DNA of 64,000 nt from Brucella anthropi ATCC 49188 (GCF_000017405.1 NC_009669.1:106352-170351), one strand, 5' to 3'; positions 44,534 through 54,293 are shown, numbered from the stretch's first letter. Translations and numbers: made by a program. Notes: generated by a model not told the origin, from the sequence alone.

Positions 44534-46037
44534 TTTCGAGTTTCACATCCTCAAGGCGGAAGTTTGAAGTGGGAAGCACTTCAAAGCCCTTCACGTTGCT
44601 GCGCACCGCCCAGGCTGTCGCGGGATGATAGAGGAAAATATACGGTGCGCCGTCATGCAGGATACCGATCATTTCCTTAAACATAGCACCACGCTTTTCC
44701 CCATCAGCGGTCTTTCGCTCTTCCGCGTAAAGCTCGTTGAGACGATCATTCTTCCACTGGGTGTGGTAGGCATTCGCGCGTTCCGGATTAACGGCGACAA
44801 AACCGATGATCTGATCGGGGTCAATTGTGTCGGAGGTGGTGTAGGACACCGACATATCGTAATTGCCCGCTTTGGTCGTTTCCCACTGGGTACCGCCTTC
44901 CAGCATCTGTACCTTGAGCTTGACACCAATTTGTTGCAGCATCGCCTGAAGTGCAATAGCTGCATTGCGGCTGGTTGCGGCGCCTGAGTCGACCACAAGC
45001 TGGGCCTCAAAGCCGCCGGCGTAACCCGCATCAGTCAAAAGCGCCTTTGCCTTGGCCAGGTCATAAGGATAAGGCGTTAGATTCGCATCGGCATAGGCCA
45101 TGACAGGCATGGCTGATGCAGCTGGCTTGCCAGCGCCATAAAGCACGCCCTGTACCAGTGCATTCTTGTCAATCGCATAATTCAGTGCCTGACGCACACG
45201 TTCATCATCGAAGGGTTTGCGTGTGGTGTTGAGCTGCACGAAGTCGGCGCGATAAGGGATGGTCTGGCCAACACTGATACCTTCCTTATTGCCAAGCTCC
45301 TTTAGTTGATTGACGGGCGGATCGAGCGCCACATCGACTTCGCCCGCCTCAAGCTTGATAGCGCGTACAGATGGTTCGGTGACGACATCGAGACGCGCCT
45401 CGTCAACGAAAGGCTTGCCCTGCTGCCAGTAATGCGGATTCTTAGCCAGCTCCACCTTCGAGCCCCGCACCCAGGACTTCAGCATGAAAGGACCTGATCC
45501 AACGGGCGCATCAAAGAACGCCGCTCCCTTGGCTTCCACCTGCGCCTTGGGTAGAATCGCAGCGGCAAAAAGCCCCAGATTGTTGAAGGCCGGCGTAAAA
45601 GGTTCGGCGAGCTTCATCGTGATTTCATGCGGACTGACGATCTCAAAGCCTGTGATCGGACGATAGAACCGACCCCATCCGGATTCCTTGGAAGCAGCAC
45701 GTTCAATAGAGAATTTCACGTCTTCGGCCGTCACCGGCGTGCCGTCAGAAAACTTGGCATCCCGCAACTTGAACTTCAGCGTCAGCCCATCCGGAGAAAC
45801 GGTCCAGCTTTCTGCAAGGCCCGGCTCAAGCTTTTCGCCGGTTTTGTCCGGGCGAACGAGCGTGTCGAAAATGAGCAGCTGGGTCCAGATCGAACCATTG
45901 TCACTGGTTGCAATCGGATCAAGTGTGATGGGATCAAAACCGATAGCGACACGCAGTGGATCAGCTTGCGCCGTGAGAGCGGAAAGCGAAAAGACAGAGG
46001 CGAGAAAAAGGCCTTTTAGGCCGAGCCTGGAAAGCAT
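44529..46037 (-). CDS. Family-5 peptide ABC solute-binding protein, DppA type
   Basis: 502 residues with a Sec signal (MLSRLGLKGLFLASVFSLSALTAQA). The mature part shows the family-5 pattern: LRVAIGFDPITLDPIATSD, LIFDTLVRPDKTGEKLEPGLAESWTVSPDGLTLKFKLRDAKFSDGTPVTAEDVKFSIERA near residues 55-115, and VRQALNYAIDKNALVQGVLYGAGKPA. It collects peptides, or similar solutes, for the DppBCDF channel. It is the first gene of the minus-strand operon and divergent from a LysR gene, the likely regulator. Confidence 0.92.
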   Translation of the reverse strand: MLSRLGLKGLFLASVFSLSALTAQADPLRVAIGFDPITLDPIATSDNGSIWTQLLIFDTLVRPDKTGEKLEPGLAESWTVSPDGLTLKFKLRDAKFSDGTPVTAEDVKFSIERAASKESGWGRFYRPITGFEIVSPHEITMKLAEPFTPAFNNLGLFAAAILPKAQVEAKGAAFFDAPVGSGPFMLKSWVRGSKVELAKNPHYWQQGKPFVDEARLDVVTEPSVRAIKLEAGEVDVALDPPVNQLKELGNKEGISVGQTIPYRADFVQLNTTRKPFDDERVRQALNYAIDKNALVQGVLYGAGKPAASAMPVMAYADANLTPYPYDLAKAKALLTDAGYAGGFEAQLVVDSGAATSRNAAIALQAMLQQIGVKLKVQMLEGGTQWETTKAGNYDMSVSYTTSDTIDPDQIIGFVAVNPERANAYHTQWKNDRLNELYAEERKTADGEKRGAMFKEMIGILHDGAPYIFLYHPATAWAVRSNVKGFEVLPTSNFRLEDVKLEK

Positions 46038-46179
46038 GAAAGTGCTCCTACACCATTTGCTGTGATTGAAGCGGCATCCCCTTATTTTTTATAGCCACCG
46101 CTTCTTCAACAAAGAAATTAGACAACAACCACCCGTATGGATAATAATAAATCTGCTATCTCTTATTAATAGGCTGATA

Positions 46180-47049
46180 ATGGATTTGCGTGAACTGGAA
46201 CTGTTCGGGACGCTCATGCGCGTTGGAACGACAATTGAAACCGCGCGCTTGCTGGGAATATCTCAACCCAGTGTGAGCGGACAATTGAAGCGCCTGGAGA
46301 GCAGGCTCGGCTTCTCGCTTTTTCATCGTACCGGCAATCGTCTTGAACCGACACGCGAGGCAAATGAGCTTTTTGCGCTCTCGATGCCAATTTTCACGAC
46401 GCACACCCTTGTGCGCTCTGAATTATCCACCTTGCGTCATCGCGCGTCCCGCCCAGTGGCGATTTCTGCAACGCCAGCACTCGTTGAAAGTTTTATCGGA
46501 CCGGTGCTTCTTAATGCAGGTTACCGTGACTGGAGACAGCGCCTACTTTTGAAGGTTCACACACCCGAAGAGGACCTGCGCAAAGAGGAGGCTGACATCG
46601 GTTTACAAATGGCTTTACCGCCAAAGGCCGAATTTCACTCCTATATTGTCGGACAGACCCCTTTGGTTGCAGTCATTCAATCGGATCATCCACTGGCTAG
46701 ATTGAAGTCACTTACCTGCGCGATTATCGCCAAACACCCGCTGGTTTGTTACAATGCAGACTGGTCGCCCATGGGCGGCACCATTCGCACAGCCTTTGCC
46801 GCTCAAGGACTAAACTATGATCCTGTATGCGTTGTGCCGTTTTGCGGAACTGTTTGCAGTCTGGTTCGTGCATGCGGTGGAGTCGGCGTCGTGGATGCGA
46901 TGACTGCGCAGGATTACGCCATGCAGGGACTGGTTTCACTGCCGATCAACGATATGCCGGAGGTCTCTATCGTCGCCTTTCATCGGCGAAACGAACCGTT
47001 GCGCGCTTCGGTTCAGGATTTCCTGACGGCCCTTCGCAACCACCTATGA
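46180..47049 (+). CDS. LysR-family transcriptional regulator
   Basis: 289 residues. The N-terminal winged helix is MDLRELELFGTLMRVGTTIETARLLGISQPSVSGQLKRLESRLGFSLFHRTGNRLEPTREA. The effector domain follows from about residue 90, with VAVIQSDHPLARL and LVRACGGVGVVDAMTA. I start at the ATG at 46180; the longer frame from 46066 has no support. It is divergent from the peptide/D-amino-acid operon with a 142-base shared control region, so it probably activates that operon in response to a substrate-derived signal. Confidence 0.9.
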   Translation: MDLRELELFGTLMRVGTTIETARLLGISQPSVSGQLKRLESRLGFSLFHRTGNRLEPTREANELFALSMPIFTTHTLVRSELSTLRHRASRPVAISATPALVESFIGPVLLNAGYRDWRQRLLLKVHTPEEDLRKEEADIGLQMALPPKAEFHSYIVGQTPLVAVIQSDHPLARLKSLTCAIIAKHPLVCYNADWSPMGGTIRTAFAAQGLNYDPVCVVPFCGTVCSLVRACGGVGVVDAMTAQDYAMQGLVSLPINDMPEVSIVAFHRRNEPLRASVQDFLTALRNHL

Positions 47050-47384
47050 TATCTCCCAGCTGTGAAATCGAGACCTGATTAGAATTTAACGCACGAACAT
47101 TCAAATCAGCCTCAATTCCAAAGCTAAATCGATCTAAAGAACGTGACCCCCGTCGATATCATGTTTCAAGTGATCCCAATCAGGCCAAAAATGCCGTCAC
47201 TTTGATTGGATATAAAGCTAAGGAAAAGCGTTAAATGACCGGAATGGAAACAGATAATTTGGACTAATCGAAATTTAGAGAAGCAGGCGTTTTCCCCAGA
47301 CACCCCCACCTGATTGCCATTCAACAACCGGTCTTCGCAGCCGTCCGGTGTTCAATACCGTGCTTGTTGAACGTGGCATCCCTC
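47050..47384. other. Intergenic stretch without a recognisable gene
   Basis: 335 bases between the LysR gene and the OCD fragment. The first half is AT-rich; no convincing coding frame, RNA gene or strong hairpin is seen. It lies between two convergent 3' ends. Confidence 0.5.
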
Positions 47385-47919
47385 TTACAGAGTGCTGTAC
47401 AGGTATTGCGCGGTAAACAGATCGAGATGCCCGCCGCCAACATTTTTGTAGACGGTGATCTGGCGGTCGTCGCTGCGGCCTGGATGTTTTCCCTGACATA
47501 GCTCAATCAGATCAGCTTCGATTTGCTCATGGTTGATAAGTCCTGTAGCGAGCGGAATTCCGAGTTCACCCGAATCATCACAGCAATGGCGCGTATCGAC
47601 AAATACCCGTCCGGCACGACGGAACACGTCATCATCGGCTTCACGCATGTCTGGCATATAGGCACCGATCAGATCAACATGAGCGCCCTCTTTGAGGAGT
47701 TTTCCCTTAACCAGCGGACTGGTCGACATGGTGACACACGATATCACGTCCGCCTTCGAGACTGTGTTATCGAGATCCTCCACGGCAACGATGTTGACGC
47801 CAGCAATGTCAATTCGGCTGGCAAGTTTTTCCGCCCTGTCGACGTTGCGGTTCCAGATAAAGACTTGATCGATCGACGGTCGGCTGGCGCAATGAGCCTG
47901 CACCACATGGGGCGCTAGC
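47385..47919 (-). pseudogene. Ornithine cyclodeaminase-family gene, 5' part removed by IS6
   Basis: The frame codes for about 178 C-terminal residues of an OCD-family protein: PLAPHVVQAHCASRPSIDQVFIWNRNVDRAEKLA is the dinucleotide-binding region, followed by ADVISCVTMSTSPLVKGKLLKEGAHVDLIGAYMPDMREAD and the end YKNVGGGHLDLFTAQYL. Family members have 310-370 residues, so the first half is lost at the IS6 end (47919/47920). It is a different subgroup from the intact OCD gene at 22530. It must be inactive. Confidence 0.85.
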
Positions 47920-48736
47920 GGTGTTGTCACGTTAAGTTTCTCTGGCCGGAAAGACCAGGGGCTCGTAGATATTCATGCGAAACAGGCCGCAATTTTCCAT
48001 GCATCGAAAGCTTCGAGGCGATGGTAGCGAATTGTGTGTGCGGCTCGGCGACGAGATGGAACAGAGAAACAATTGCGGGTCGCTGAGTGCATGGAGACGA
48101 ACCGTTGCAACGCTCCAGGTGACCGATGACCTTGCATGGTTCGCTCCCGTTTCCTAAACGGCAGATGGCTATTTTCGGCCCGATTATTGAGGCCCTTGTG
48201 CGACCAATGGTCAAGGCCGGGTGCCACTTCTGCCTTTGCTGCACCGTAGGAGCGGAGCTTATCGGTGATGATCCGTTTGGGAGCAAAGCCATAGCGCTTC
48301 ATTAACGCCACAAGCAATCGCTTTGCCGCCCTTTTATCACGCCGCTTCTGCAAGATTTCTTCGAGAACGGAGCCATGTTGATCCACCGCACGCCAAAGCC
48401 AGAATTTTTCTCCAGCGCATTTGACGACCACTTCGTCCAAATACCAAACATCGCCGGGGCGCGCCTGACGCCGCCGCAAGTTGCGTGTGATCTGGGGGCC
48501 GAACTTGGCGATCCAACGACGAACTGTCTCGTATGATACGTCGATTCTACGCTCAAGCAGCATTTCCTCAACTTCACGCAGACTAAGGTTGAACCGCAGA
48601 TAAAGCCACACCGCATGAGCAATAATCTGTGGCGGAAAACGGTGACGCTTGAAGATGATATCTGATGTCTGCATCGCCAAAATTTACGCCCAAACCGTCA
48701 GGCAGGCAACTGTAGCCCAGTTAACGTGACAACACC
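47920..48736 (-). mobile_element. IS6-family insertion sequence, copy A (817 bp)
   Basis: Bounded by GGTGTTGTCACGTTAA and its exact complement. It carries one intact transposase on the minus strand and is nearly identical to copy B at 60733-61549, which has the opposite orientation and the same length. The flanking eight bases do not match, so there is no target duplication, as often seen after IS6-mediated deletions or cointegrate resolution. It cuts an OCD gene on one side and an IS66 tnpB gene on the other. Confidence 0.93.
47973..48674 (-). CDS. IS6-family transposase, copy A
   Basis: 233 residues: MQTSDIIFKRHRFPPQIIAHAVWLYLRFNLSLREVEEMLLERRIDVSYETVRRWI is the DNA-binding part. The core has WYLDEVVVKC (Asp), IITDKLRSYGAA (Asp) and NNRAENSHLPFRKRERTMQGH (Glu), a full DDE set. 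It differs from copy B at only two residues that I can see (Val/Ile in RPGDVW and Asp/Gly in PGLDHW). I use the ATG at 48674 rather than the TTG two codons upstream. Confidence 0.95.
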   Translation of the reverse strand: MQTSDIIFKRHRFPPQIIAHAVWLYLRFNLSLREVEEMLLERRIDVSYETVRRWIAKFGPQITRNLRRRQARPGDVWYLDEVVVKCAGEKFWLWRAVDQHGSVLEEILQKRRDKRAAKRLLVALMKRYGFAPKRIITDKLRSYGAAKAEVAPGLDHWSHKGLNNRAENSHLPFRKRERTMQGHRSPGALQRFVSMHSATRNCFSVPSRRRAAHTIRYHRLEAFDAWKIAACFA

Positions 48737-48803
48737 CGCGCCGGAAGTCGACCGGTTGCGTAGCCACCATGATCTTCACGCCACTCGGCGAAACTCCGAT
48801 CAC
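48737..48803 (-). pseudogene. IS66 tnpB remnant
   Basis: After the tnpA stop the minus strand opens GTG with a four-base overlap and codes for VIGVSPSGVKIMVATQPVDFRRG before it is cut by IS6 copy A. That is the N-terminus of an IS66 Orf2 (TnpB) protein, where xLATxxxDMRKG is usual. Only about 22 of some 115 residues remain. Confidence 0.7.
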
Positions 48804-49258
48804 CGGCGACCTCGCAAGGCCGCCACCATCGCTTGCGCCAGTTCAGGTGCTACCGGGCCGATAACCGTCATGCGCGCGCCAGCAATCTCGATCTCAATTC
48901 GACCCGCGGCAAAGTGGGCGACATCTGACGGCGCGCCTGGAGCCGGCGTTCGATCGCCAACTACCGTCACCGGCACGAACATCGCCTGCTGCGCACTGGA
49001 CCTCGCAGATCGTTGAGAGGTCAGCCCAGCGTCCCGGCGCCAGACGTTCAGCAAGCCGCGATTGACGCCCCAGCGCCGGGCAACGGCCGAGATGTTAACA
49101 TCAGGTTCCGCGCTTTCCGCAAGGATCCGCGCCTTCTCCTCGTCAGTCCAATTCCGCCGCTGCCGCCGGCCGGTAATCACCTCGATCCGACGATACTTTC
49201 CCTCATGCCTGGTTTCATCCATGTCTTCAAGCATGGCATCAGCGCGATCTCCAATCAT
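48800..49258 (-). CDS. IS66-family accessory protein TnpA (Orf1)
   Basis: 152 residues: RIEVITGRRQRRNWTDEEKARILAESAEPDVNISAVARRWGVNRGLLNVWRRDAGL is the IS66 Orf1 helix-turn-helix. The tail IEIEIAGARMTVIGPVAPELAQAMVAALRGRR is also typical. AGGAG lies nine bases before the ATG at 49258. The rest of IS66 (tnpB and the tnpC transposase) is missing beyond the IS6 copy, so the element is dead although this frame is intact. Confidence 0.85.
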   Translation of the reverse strand: MIGDRADAMLEDMDETRHEGKYRRIEVITGRRQRRNWTDEEKARILAESAEPDVNISAVARRWGVNRGLLNVWRRDAGLTSQRSARSSAQQAMFVPVTVVGDRTPAPGAPSDVAHFAAGRIEIEIAGARMTVIGPVAPELAQAMVAALRGRR

Positions 49259-49329
49259 CCCGGTCCGCTCCTATCAATGAAGGAGCTTATCTCGCGGCAT
49301 CATTCACAAAAGAAAAGGTGGGATGTTCG

Positions 49330-49750
49330 TCGCGCTCACGACTGGATCTCCATCGACGATGTGACGCGCGGGCGTGTGATGGAAATAGGCTGGCGCACAA
49401 CAAGCCTTTCAACGCGTGACAGCACCTATGTCATCCTACCCAACAGTCAGATCGCGCGCCAGAAACTGACAAACTACAGCGCCCCAAGGCAGCACTATCG
49501 GGCCCATGTTCAGGTACTTCTCAATCATGAAATATCGGTTGCAGATGCCAAGTTGCTTCTAACTCAAGCCGCGGCTGACAGTAATATCATAGCGGAAACA
49601 CCTCGACCCGATGTGCGCGTGGCAGCCTATGAATCGGACGGGATTCGTTATCATGTGCGCTTCTGGGTCGGAAGCTTCACCGACGATATCGATTGCCGCG
49701 ACGCCGTATTTACACAGATCGACATCGAGGCTTGGTCTTTGTTGGCGTCT
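49330..49750 (+). pseudogene. MscS-type mechanosensitive channel fragment
   Basis: An internal stretch of the plus strand codes for HDWISIDDVTRGRVMEIGWRTTSLSTRDSTYVILPNSQIARQKLTNYSAP, the beta domain of MscS-family channels, and continues to FWVGSFTDDIDCRDAVFTQIDIEAW. The membrane part is missing on the left, cut near the IS66 end, and the C-terminus runs into the end of the P-type ATPase gene on the other strand. The exact limits are uncertain by some tens of bases. A longer frame (49013-50371) is mostly antisense to genes on the other strand. Confidence 0.65.
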
Positions 49751-49755
49751 CAATC

Positions 49756-51612
49756 CTACCGCAATGCACGTAGGGCATTCAGGATCACTGCGATGTCGAT
49801 CACTTCCTGGGTGAACGCGCCTGCTACGGGTGGCAGAAGTCCAAAAGCTGCGATGATCATGGCAAGTATCGATAGTCCGAGACCGATCAGCACGCTTTGC
49901 AGCGCAATTCGCCTGGTACGGTGTGCAGATTGGATGGCCTTAATCAGATTGTCGAGCTTGTCGACGAGTAGCACCACATTGGCACTTTCTGAAGATGCAG
50001 CGGCGCCTCGTGCGCCCATCGCCACACCTACTGTCGCCGTCGCCAGTGCTGGCGCGTCATTGACACCGTCGCCAACCATCATGGTTGGGGCTTTCGAAGC
50101 TTCCTTGCGTACAATGTCGACTTTTTGTTCCGGGTTTAAATCACCATGCGCCTCATCAATTCCAAGCTTTTGTGCGACGGCATCAACAACATCAGATCGA
50201 TCACCAGAGGCAAGCACGATGCGGTCAATGCCGACGGCATGGAAGGTTTCCAGCATGAGTGCTGCATCCGGCCTGATCTGGTCGGCAAGCACGATTACTC
50301 CTGCCAGTTCGTTGTTAACAGCGACAGCTACCACCGCCGATTCAGCGGGTACACCCTGGCGTAAATCGTAGGGATCGCCATGCTTGATATTGCTCCGAAC
50401 GTATCGGCTTCCGCCAATTGTTACATGTTGCCCGTCGACCAGACCAGACACGCCCGTTCCGGCGGTCTCGCTCACATTGCTGGGGACGGACAGTACAAGA
50501 CCACGCCCAAGAGCGTCGTCGACGAGAGCTTTGGCAATGACGTGACCCGACGCCTGATCGAGCGACGCTGCGAGGCGAAGCATGTCTTGTGCTTCCCAGC
50601 CATTCGTCACTCTCAGATCGATCACATGCGCTTGGCCAAACGTCAGGGTGCCGGTCTTATCCAGAACGGCTGTCTTGATCTTGGCCAGCGCTTCCAATGC
50701 GCCACCACTTTTGATCAATACGCCGAGTTTTGCAGAGCGGGACATGCCAGAAATAATGGCAACCGGTAGTGCCAGTATGAGCGGGCAGGGTGTCGCAACA
50801 ACGAGGACTGCAAGTGCTCTGATGCGATCGCCAGACAGCCACCATGCGAGCCCCGCGATCAACAGAGTGAGGAGCAGGAACCAAACCGCAAAGCGGTCTG
50901 CGATGCGTACGCTTGGCGCTTTGCTTTCCTGCGCCTGACTGACTAACCGCACGATATTGGCATAGGTACTCTCAGCAGCCGGTCTGGTTGCGACGAGATC
51001 AAAGGCGTCGCCAAGATTGGTTGAGCCGCTCAGGATTTCGTCCTGCTCGGCCTTTTCTACAGACCTGCTTTCGCCGGTCAGGCTTGATTGGTCGAGAATG
51101 GCCGCTCGTGAGGCGAGCATACCGTCTACCGGAACCACCTCTCCGTGGCGAATGAGAACCCGTTCATCCGGCTGGATATCATCGACTGGAACCTCTTCCA
51201 GTTTTTCACCAGCATAGCGCATCGCCGTGTGGGCGACACGGCCCAACAGCGCTGTCATCTCCCGACGCGCGCGCCCCTCTGCGTAGCTCTCCAGAAGCTG
51301 CCCCCCGGAATACATCAACGCTACAACATTGCCAGCCAGCGGCTCGCCAAAGGCCAGTGCCGCGGCCATCGACAGAGCTGCTACCAGATCGAGTCCAACT
51401 TCGCCTTTTTGCAAGCTCGATACGATGTCAATGGCAAGCGCTACCAGTACCGGAACGGTCGCCGCGAACCAAATACGATCACCCCAGATGCCAAATGCGG
51501 AAAACCAAGCGAGCGTTCCCGTTAACAGGCCGACTATCGCAATCGTTACAAGCATGGATCGAAGGGTAAAAATGGCTTGTGGACGAAGAAACTGCAAAGG
51601 ACATCCTTTCAC
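49756..51612 (-). CDS. Heavy-metal/cation P1B-type ATPase without metal-binding N-domain
   Basis: 618 residues. The family motifs are present in order: DQSSLTGES (actuator), ATPCPLILALP (membrane ion motif TPCPL), LDKTGTLTFG (phosphorylated Asp), ASGHVIAKALVDDA (SGHP-like, here SGHV) and GDGVNDAPALATATVGVAMG. There are about eight membrane segments and no N-terminal HMA domain. It exports or imports a soft or divalent metal ion; TPCPL pumps are known for Zn, Co or unknown metals. The start is a GTG at 51612, with a possible TTG five codons later. The SGHP motif change (His-Val) should be checked. Confidence 0.85.
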   Translation of the reverse strand: MKGCPLQFLRPQAIFTLRSMLVTIAIVGLLTGTLAWFSAFGIWGDRIWFAATVPVLVALAIDIVSSLQKGEVGLDLVAALSMAAALAFGEPLAGNVVALMYSGGQLLESYAEGRARREMTALLGRVAHTAMRYAGEKLEEVPVDDIQPDERVLIRHGEVVPVDGMLASRAAILDQSSLTGESRSVEKAEQDEILSGSTNLGDAFDLVATRPAAESTYANIVRLVSQAQESKAPSVRIADRFAVWFLLLTLLIAGLAWWLSGDRIRALAVLVVATPCPLILALPVAIISGMSRSAKLGVLIKSGGALEALAKIKTAVLDKTGTLTFGQAHVIDLRVTNGWEAQDMLRLAASLDQASGHVIAKALVDDALGRGLVLSVPSNVSETAGTGVSGLVDGQHVTIGGSRYVRSNIKHGDPYDLRQGVPAESAVVAVAVNNELAGVIVLADQIRPDAALMLETFHAVGIDRIVLASGDRSDVVDAVAQKLGIDEAHGDLNPEQKVDIVRKEASKAPTMMVGDGVNDAPALATATVGVAMGARGAAASSESANVVLLVDKLDNLIKAIQSAHRTRRIALQSVLIGLGLSILAMIIAAFGLLPPVAGAFTQEVIDIAVILNALRALR

Positions 51613-52106
51613 GGAGGCGAGTCGAAAGCTTCAATGAACAATAAAGCATCCGCGGAGCATAAGAGGAAGAGAACCTGATGTTGGTCGCCAATATGTTTAC
51701 TATGCACATTCCCGGTGACCACCGGCTTTTGCCGGCTGGATATTTACCAAGCGTACGCGAAATCCGGATATGCTACTGGACTGGAAAAGATTGAAGTTGT
51801 TGCGAAACTATCCTCTTTCTCATCACTACAGTTATCCGGGTCGTACCGGGTTCAAGAATTGCATCGAAGGACGTTATGGTCGACGTTAGACGCACGAAAG
51901 GACGCTGACGACCATTCCGGCTTCGCCATGCGCCTTTTGACGTGGAGATTGAGAATGATGTCCTTTGAACGCCCAATTAGAACATTAATTGTTGCACAAA
52001 GAACACAGTCGTCCAGTTTTGACGTTTAGCTCGCTTTAATGGAAATTACTTATCGTGCATTCGACGATCGTCGGATAAAAATACAATACTGCATGAGGAG
52101 GTGACT
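51613..52106. other. Intergenic region, no convincing gene
   Basis: About 490 bases between the divergent P-type ATPase and small secreted protein genes. Short open frames exist but have no family character or ribosome binding sites. The part around 52050-52090 is AT-rich and may hold the promoter of the small gene. Confidence 0.4.
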
Positions 52107-52325
52107 GTGAAACCAATTCCGCTTCGCTACCTGGCTGGAGCTATTGTACTGCCGTTGTTTAAAAGTTCAGCCATTTCAGCTTGTGATTATGCAAATAATA
52201 CTTATAATTGTGCTGGGAAACGGTCTGCAAAGCTAGGTAGCGGAAATGGTGATAACAATCAGACAGTCATCATGCCATCGGGCCAAGGACTAACAGATGG
52301 TACTGCTATGCCAAAGACCTCATGA
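52107..52325 (+). CDS. Small secreted protein of unknown function
   Basis: 72 residues from a GTG at 52107. A perfect AGGAGG ends seven bases upstream (52094-52099), which is why I prefer it to the GTG two codons earlier. The protein has a signal peptide (VKPIPLRYLAGAIVLPLFKSSAISA) and a mature part of about 47 residues with two cysteines (CDYANNTYNC) that could pair, then a polar Gly/Asn-rich tail. No family recognised. It sits beside a broken GGDEF gene and mobile elements. Confidence 0.5.
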   Translation: MKPIPLRYLAGAIVLPLFKSSAISACDYANNTYNCAGKRSAKLGSGNGDNNQTVIMPSGQGLTDGTAMPKTS

Positions 52326-52433
52326 GACAGCATACGGATGGCGATCTGCAAACGTATCGCGTAGACCGCCAAATCAATTCAAACCGCTGGCCTGGTGACG
52401 AGACGGCGATTGAACCGATCTAACACGTGACAA

Positions 52434-52745
52434 CTAAGCGGCGAAAACGACCTGATTGCGCCCTTTATTCTTAGCAGCGTATAGAGCTTTATCAGCCCTG
52501 CTGAGGGTTTCGGAAAAGGTAGCATTTGCACGACACACAACCACGCCAATAGAAACCGTTACCGGAATTGTAGTAGTGCCAATCTGAAAAGTCTTACTGG
52601 CAACGGCTTGACGAACTCTTTCGGCAGAGATTTCGGGTGACATGCTACCTTTTTCACCGAATATCACGACAAATTCCTCGCCCCCGGATCGAGCGATAAA
52701 GTCTTCTGGGTGCAGAACGTCGACAATACGTTCTGCAATTTCCTG
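52434..52745 (-). pseudogene. GGDEF-domain gene fragment cut by an IS3 element
   Basis: The minus-strand frame codes for EIAERIVDVLHPEDFIARSGGEEFVVIFGEKGS and onwards to SRADKALYAAKNKGRNQVVFAA, the C-terminal half of a diguanylate cyclase domain with an intact GGEEF loop. The N-terminal half and any sensor are lost at the IS3 end at 52746. No remainder is found on the other side of the element at 58170. Confidence 0.85.
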
Positions 52746-52834
52746 TGTCCGACATCAGCGTCTTTGAGACAAAACTGGTTTAATTAAGAAGAGAGGATTT
52801 TCGGCTCATCATAGCTTTATCAAAGGACGCAAAG

Positions 52835-53209
52835 ATGAGACAGAAAGCCGTTCCCCAAACGTCTTCTGCGGAGAAGACGATCAAAGATATCCGTCGTGCC
52901 ACGCGTAAACATTATTCGGCAGAGGATAAAATCCGTATTGTTTTGGAAGGTCTGCGCGGGGAAGACAGCATCGCTGCGATCTGCCGCCGTGAGGGGATCG
53001 CCGAGAGCCTTTATTATAGCTGGTCGAAAGAATTCCTCGAGGCAGGCAAGAAGCGCCTTGCAGGCGACACCGCCCGTTCTGCCACCAGCGACGAAGTAAA
53101 AGCGCTGCGTCGTGAAAGCCGTGACCTGAAGGAGGCGCTGGCCGACGTCACTCTGGAAAACCGCCTGCTTAAAAAAAGCATGATCGGGGATGGGGGCGAC
53201 GACGAATGA
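52835..53209 (+). CDS. IS3-family OrfA of the interrupted element
   Basis: 124 residues. RRATRKHYSAEDKIRIVLEGLRGEDSIAAICRREGIAESLYYSWSKEFLEAGKKRLAGD is the helix-turn-helix, followed by a coiled-coil tail (EVKALRRESRDLKEALADVTLENRLLKKSM). It ends in ATGA overlapping the OrfB start by four bases, so translation is coupled. Intact, but its partner is interrupted. Confidence 0.92.
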   Translation: MRQKAVPQTSSAEKTIKDIRRATRKHYSAEDKIRIVLEGLRGEDSIAAICRREGIAESLYYSWSKEFLEAGKKRLAGDTARSATSDEVKALRRESRDLKEALADVTLENRLLKKSMIGDGGDDE

Positions 53210-54293
53210 GATATCCCGCCACCGAGAAGCTTGAGATCATTCGGTTGGTCGAGCAATCGCACCTGTCGGCCAGACAAACCCTCGACCGGCTTGGCATTCC
53301 AAGGCCGACATTCTATCGCTGGTATGACCGGTTTCTGACCCATGGCGTCGAAGGACTGAAAGACCGGACGCCCGCGCCATCACGGGTGTGGAACCGCATC
53401 CCTGACGATATCCGGGATCGCATTATCGAAATGGCGCTGGACCACGCCGATCTGTCGCCGCGTGAACTGGCGGTGAAGTTCACCGACACGGAAAGCTATT
53501 TTGTATCAGAGGCTTCGGTCTATCGCCTGCTCAAGGCCCACGATCTGATCACCTCGCCAGCCTATATCCTCATCAAGGCCAACAACGAGTTCAAGGACAA
53601 GACCACGCGCGCGAACGAGATGTGGCAAACCGACTTCACCTATCGTGCGCCTCGCCCCAATCGGGGAGGCATATGACTGGAATGCAAAGAGAAAGGAGGA
53701 TGTGAAGATTTGCCTGTCCCTTGCTGCGAGGGGACATGAGCCCAAGCGGCGGTGACCTGCTGTCAACTGGCAGGGTGACGTAGCCCGCAGGTAAAGGGGA
53801 TTGAGGCGAAGCCGTTACGCCAAGATGGTTCCCGAGGCTGAAGTATTGGAAGGTTGAGGAACACGAACCGGTTAACTCGCATCTGAGGGCTGGAAGGTCG
53901 CCTCGCCTACACGGCTTAACAGGCGGAATGCTGATGATGTCGCCGGACAGGTATGTCGGCGTGCATCCGAACGCGAGCGCAGATGTAAGGATGCTCGCGG
54001 TGGGTCATGGGGAGAATGCAGCCAGACCATGACATCGGCATCGACTTGCGGAAAGCAAGGAAAAAGACTGCGACCGGCAGCCTCACCAATACGCTGACGT
54101 CCAGCATATGAACGAGGGAAGGCATGATGGAATGACAACAAAGTATTGCGTCGCAAGGGAGTTGACCCTGATGTCCATCGTGTTGGCGGAGTTCTCGTAG
54201 TAGTCCGCGGCAGGGAAAGCCTGCCACATGGCGAAGGGGAACAGTTCAAACTGCTTGAAGTGCAAACTATCTGACCAAGCGAGGTGAAGACCT

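Noticed and set aside
49013..50371. 452-residue plus-strand frame over IS66, MscS and ATPase sequences
   Set aside because: Only the central part has protein-family character (MscS). The ends are antisense to the IS66 tnpA and P-type ATPase genes.
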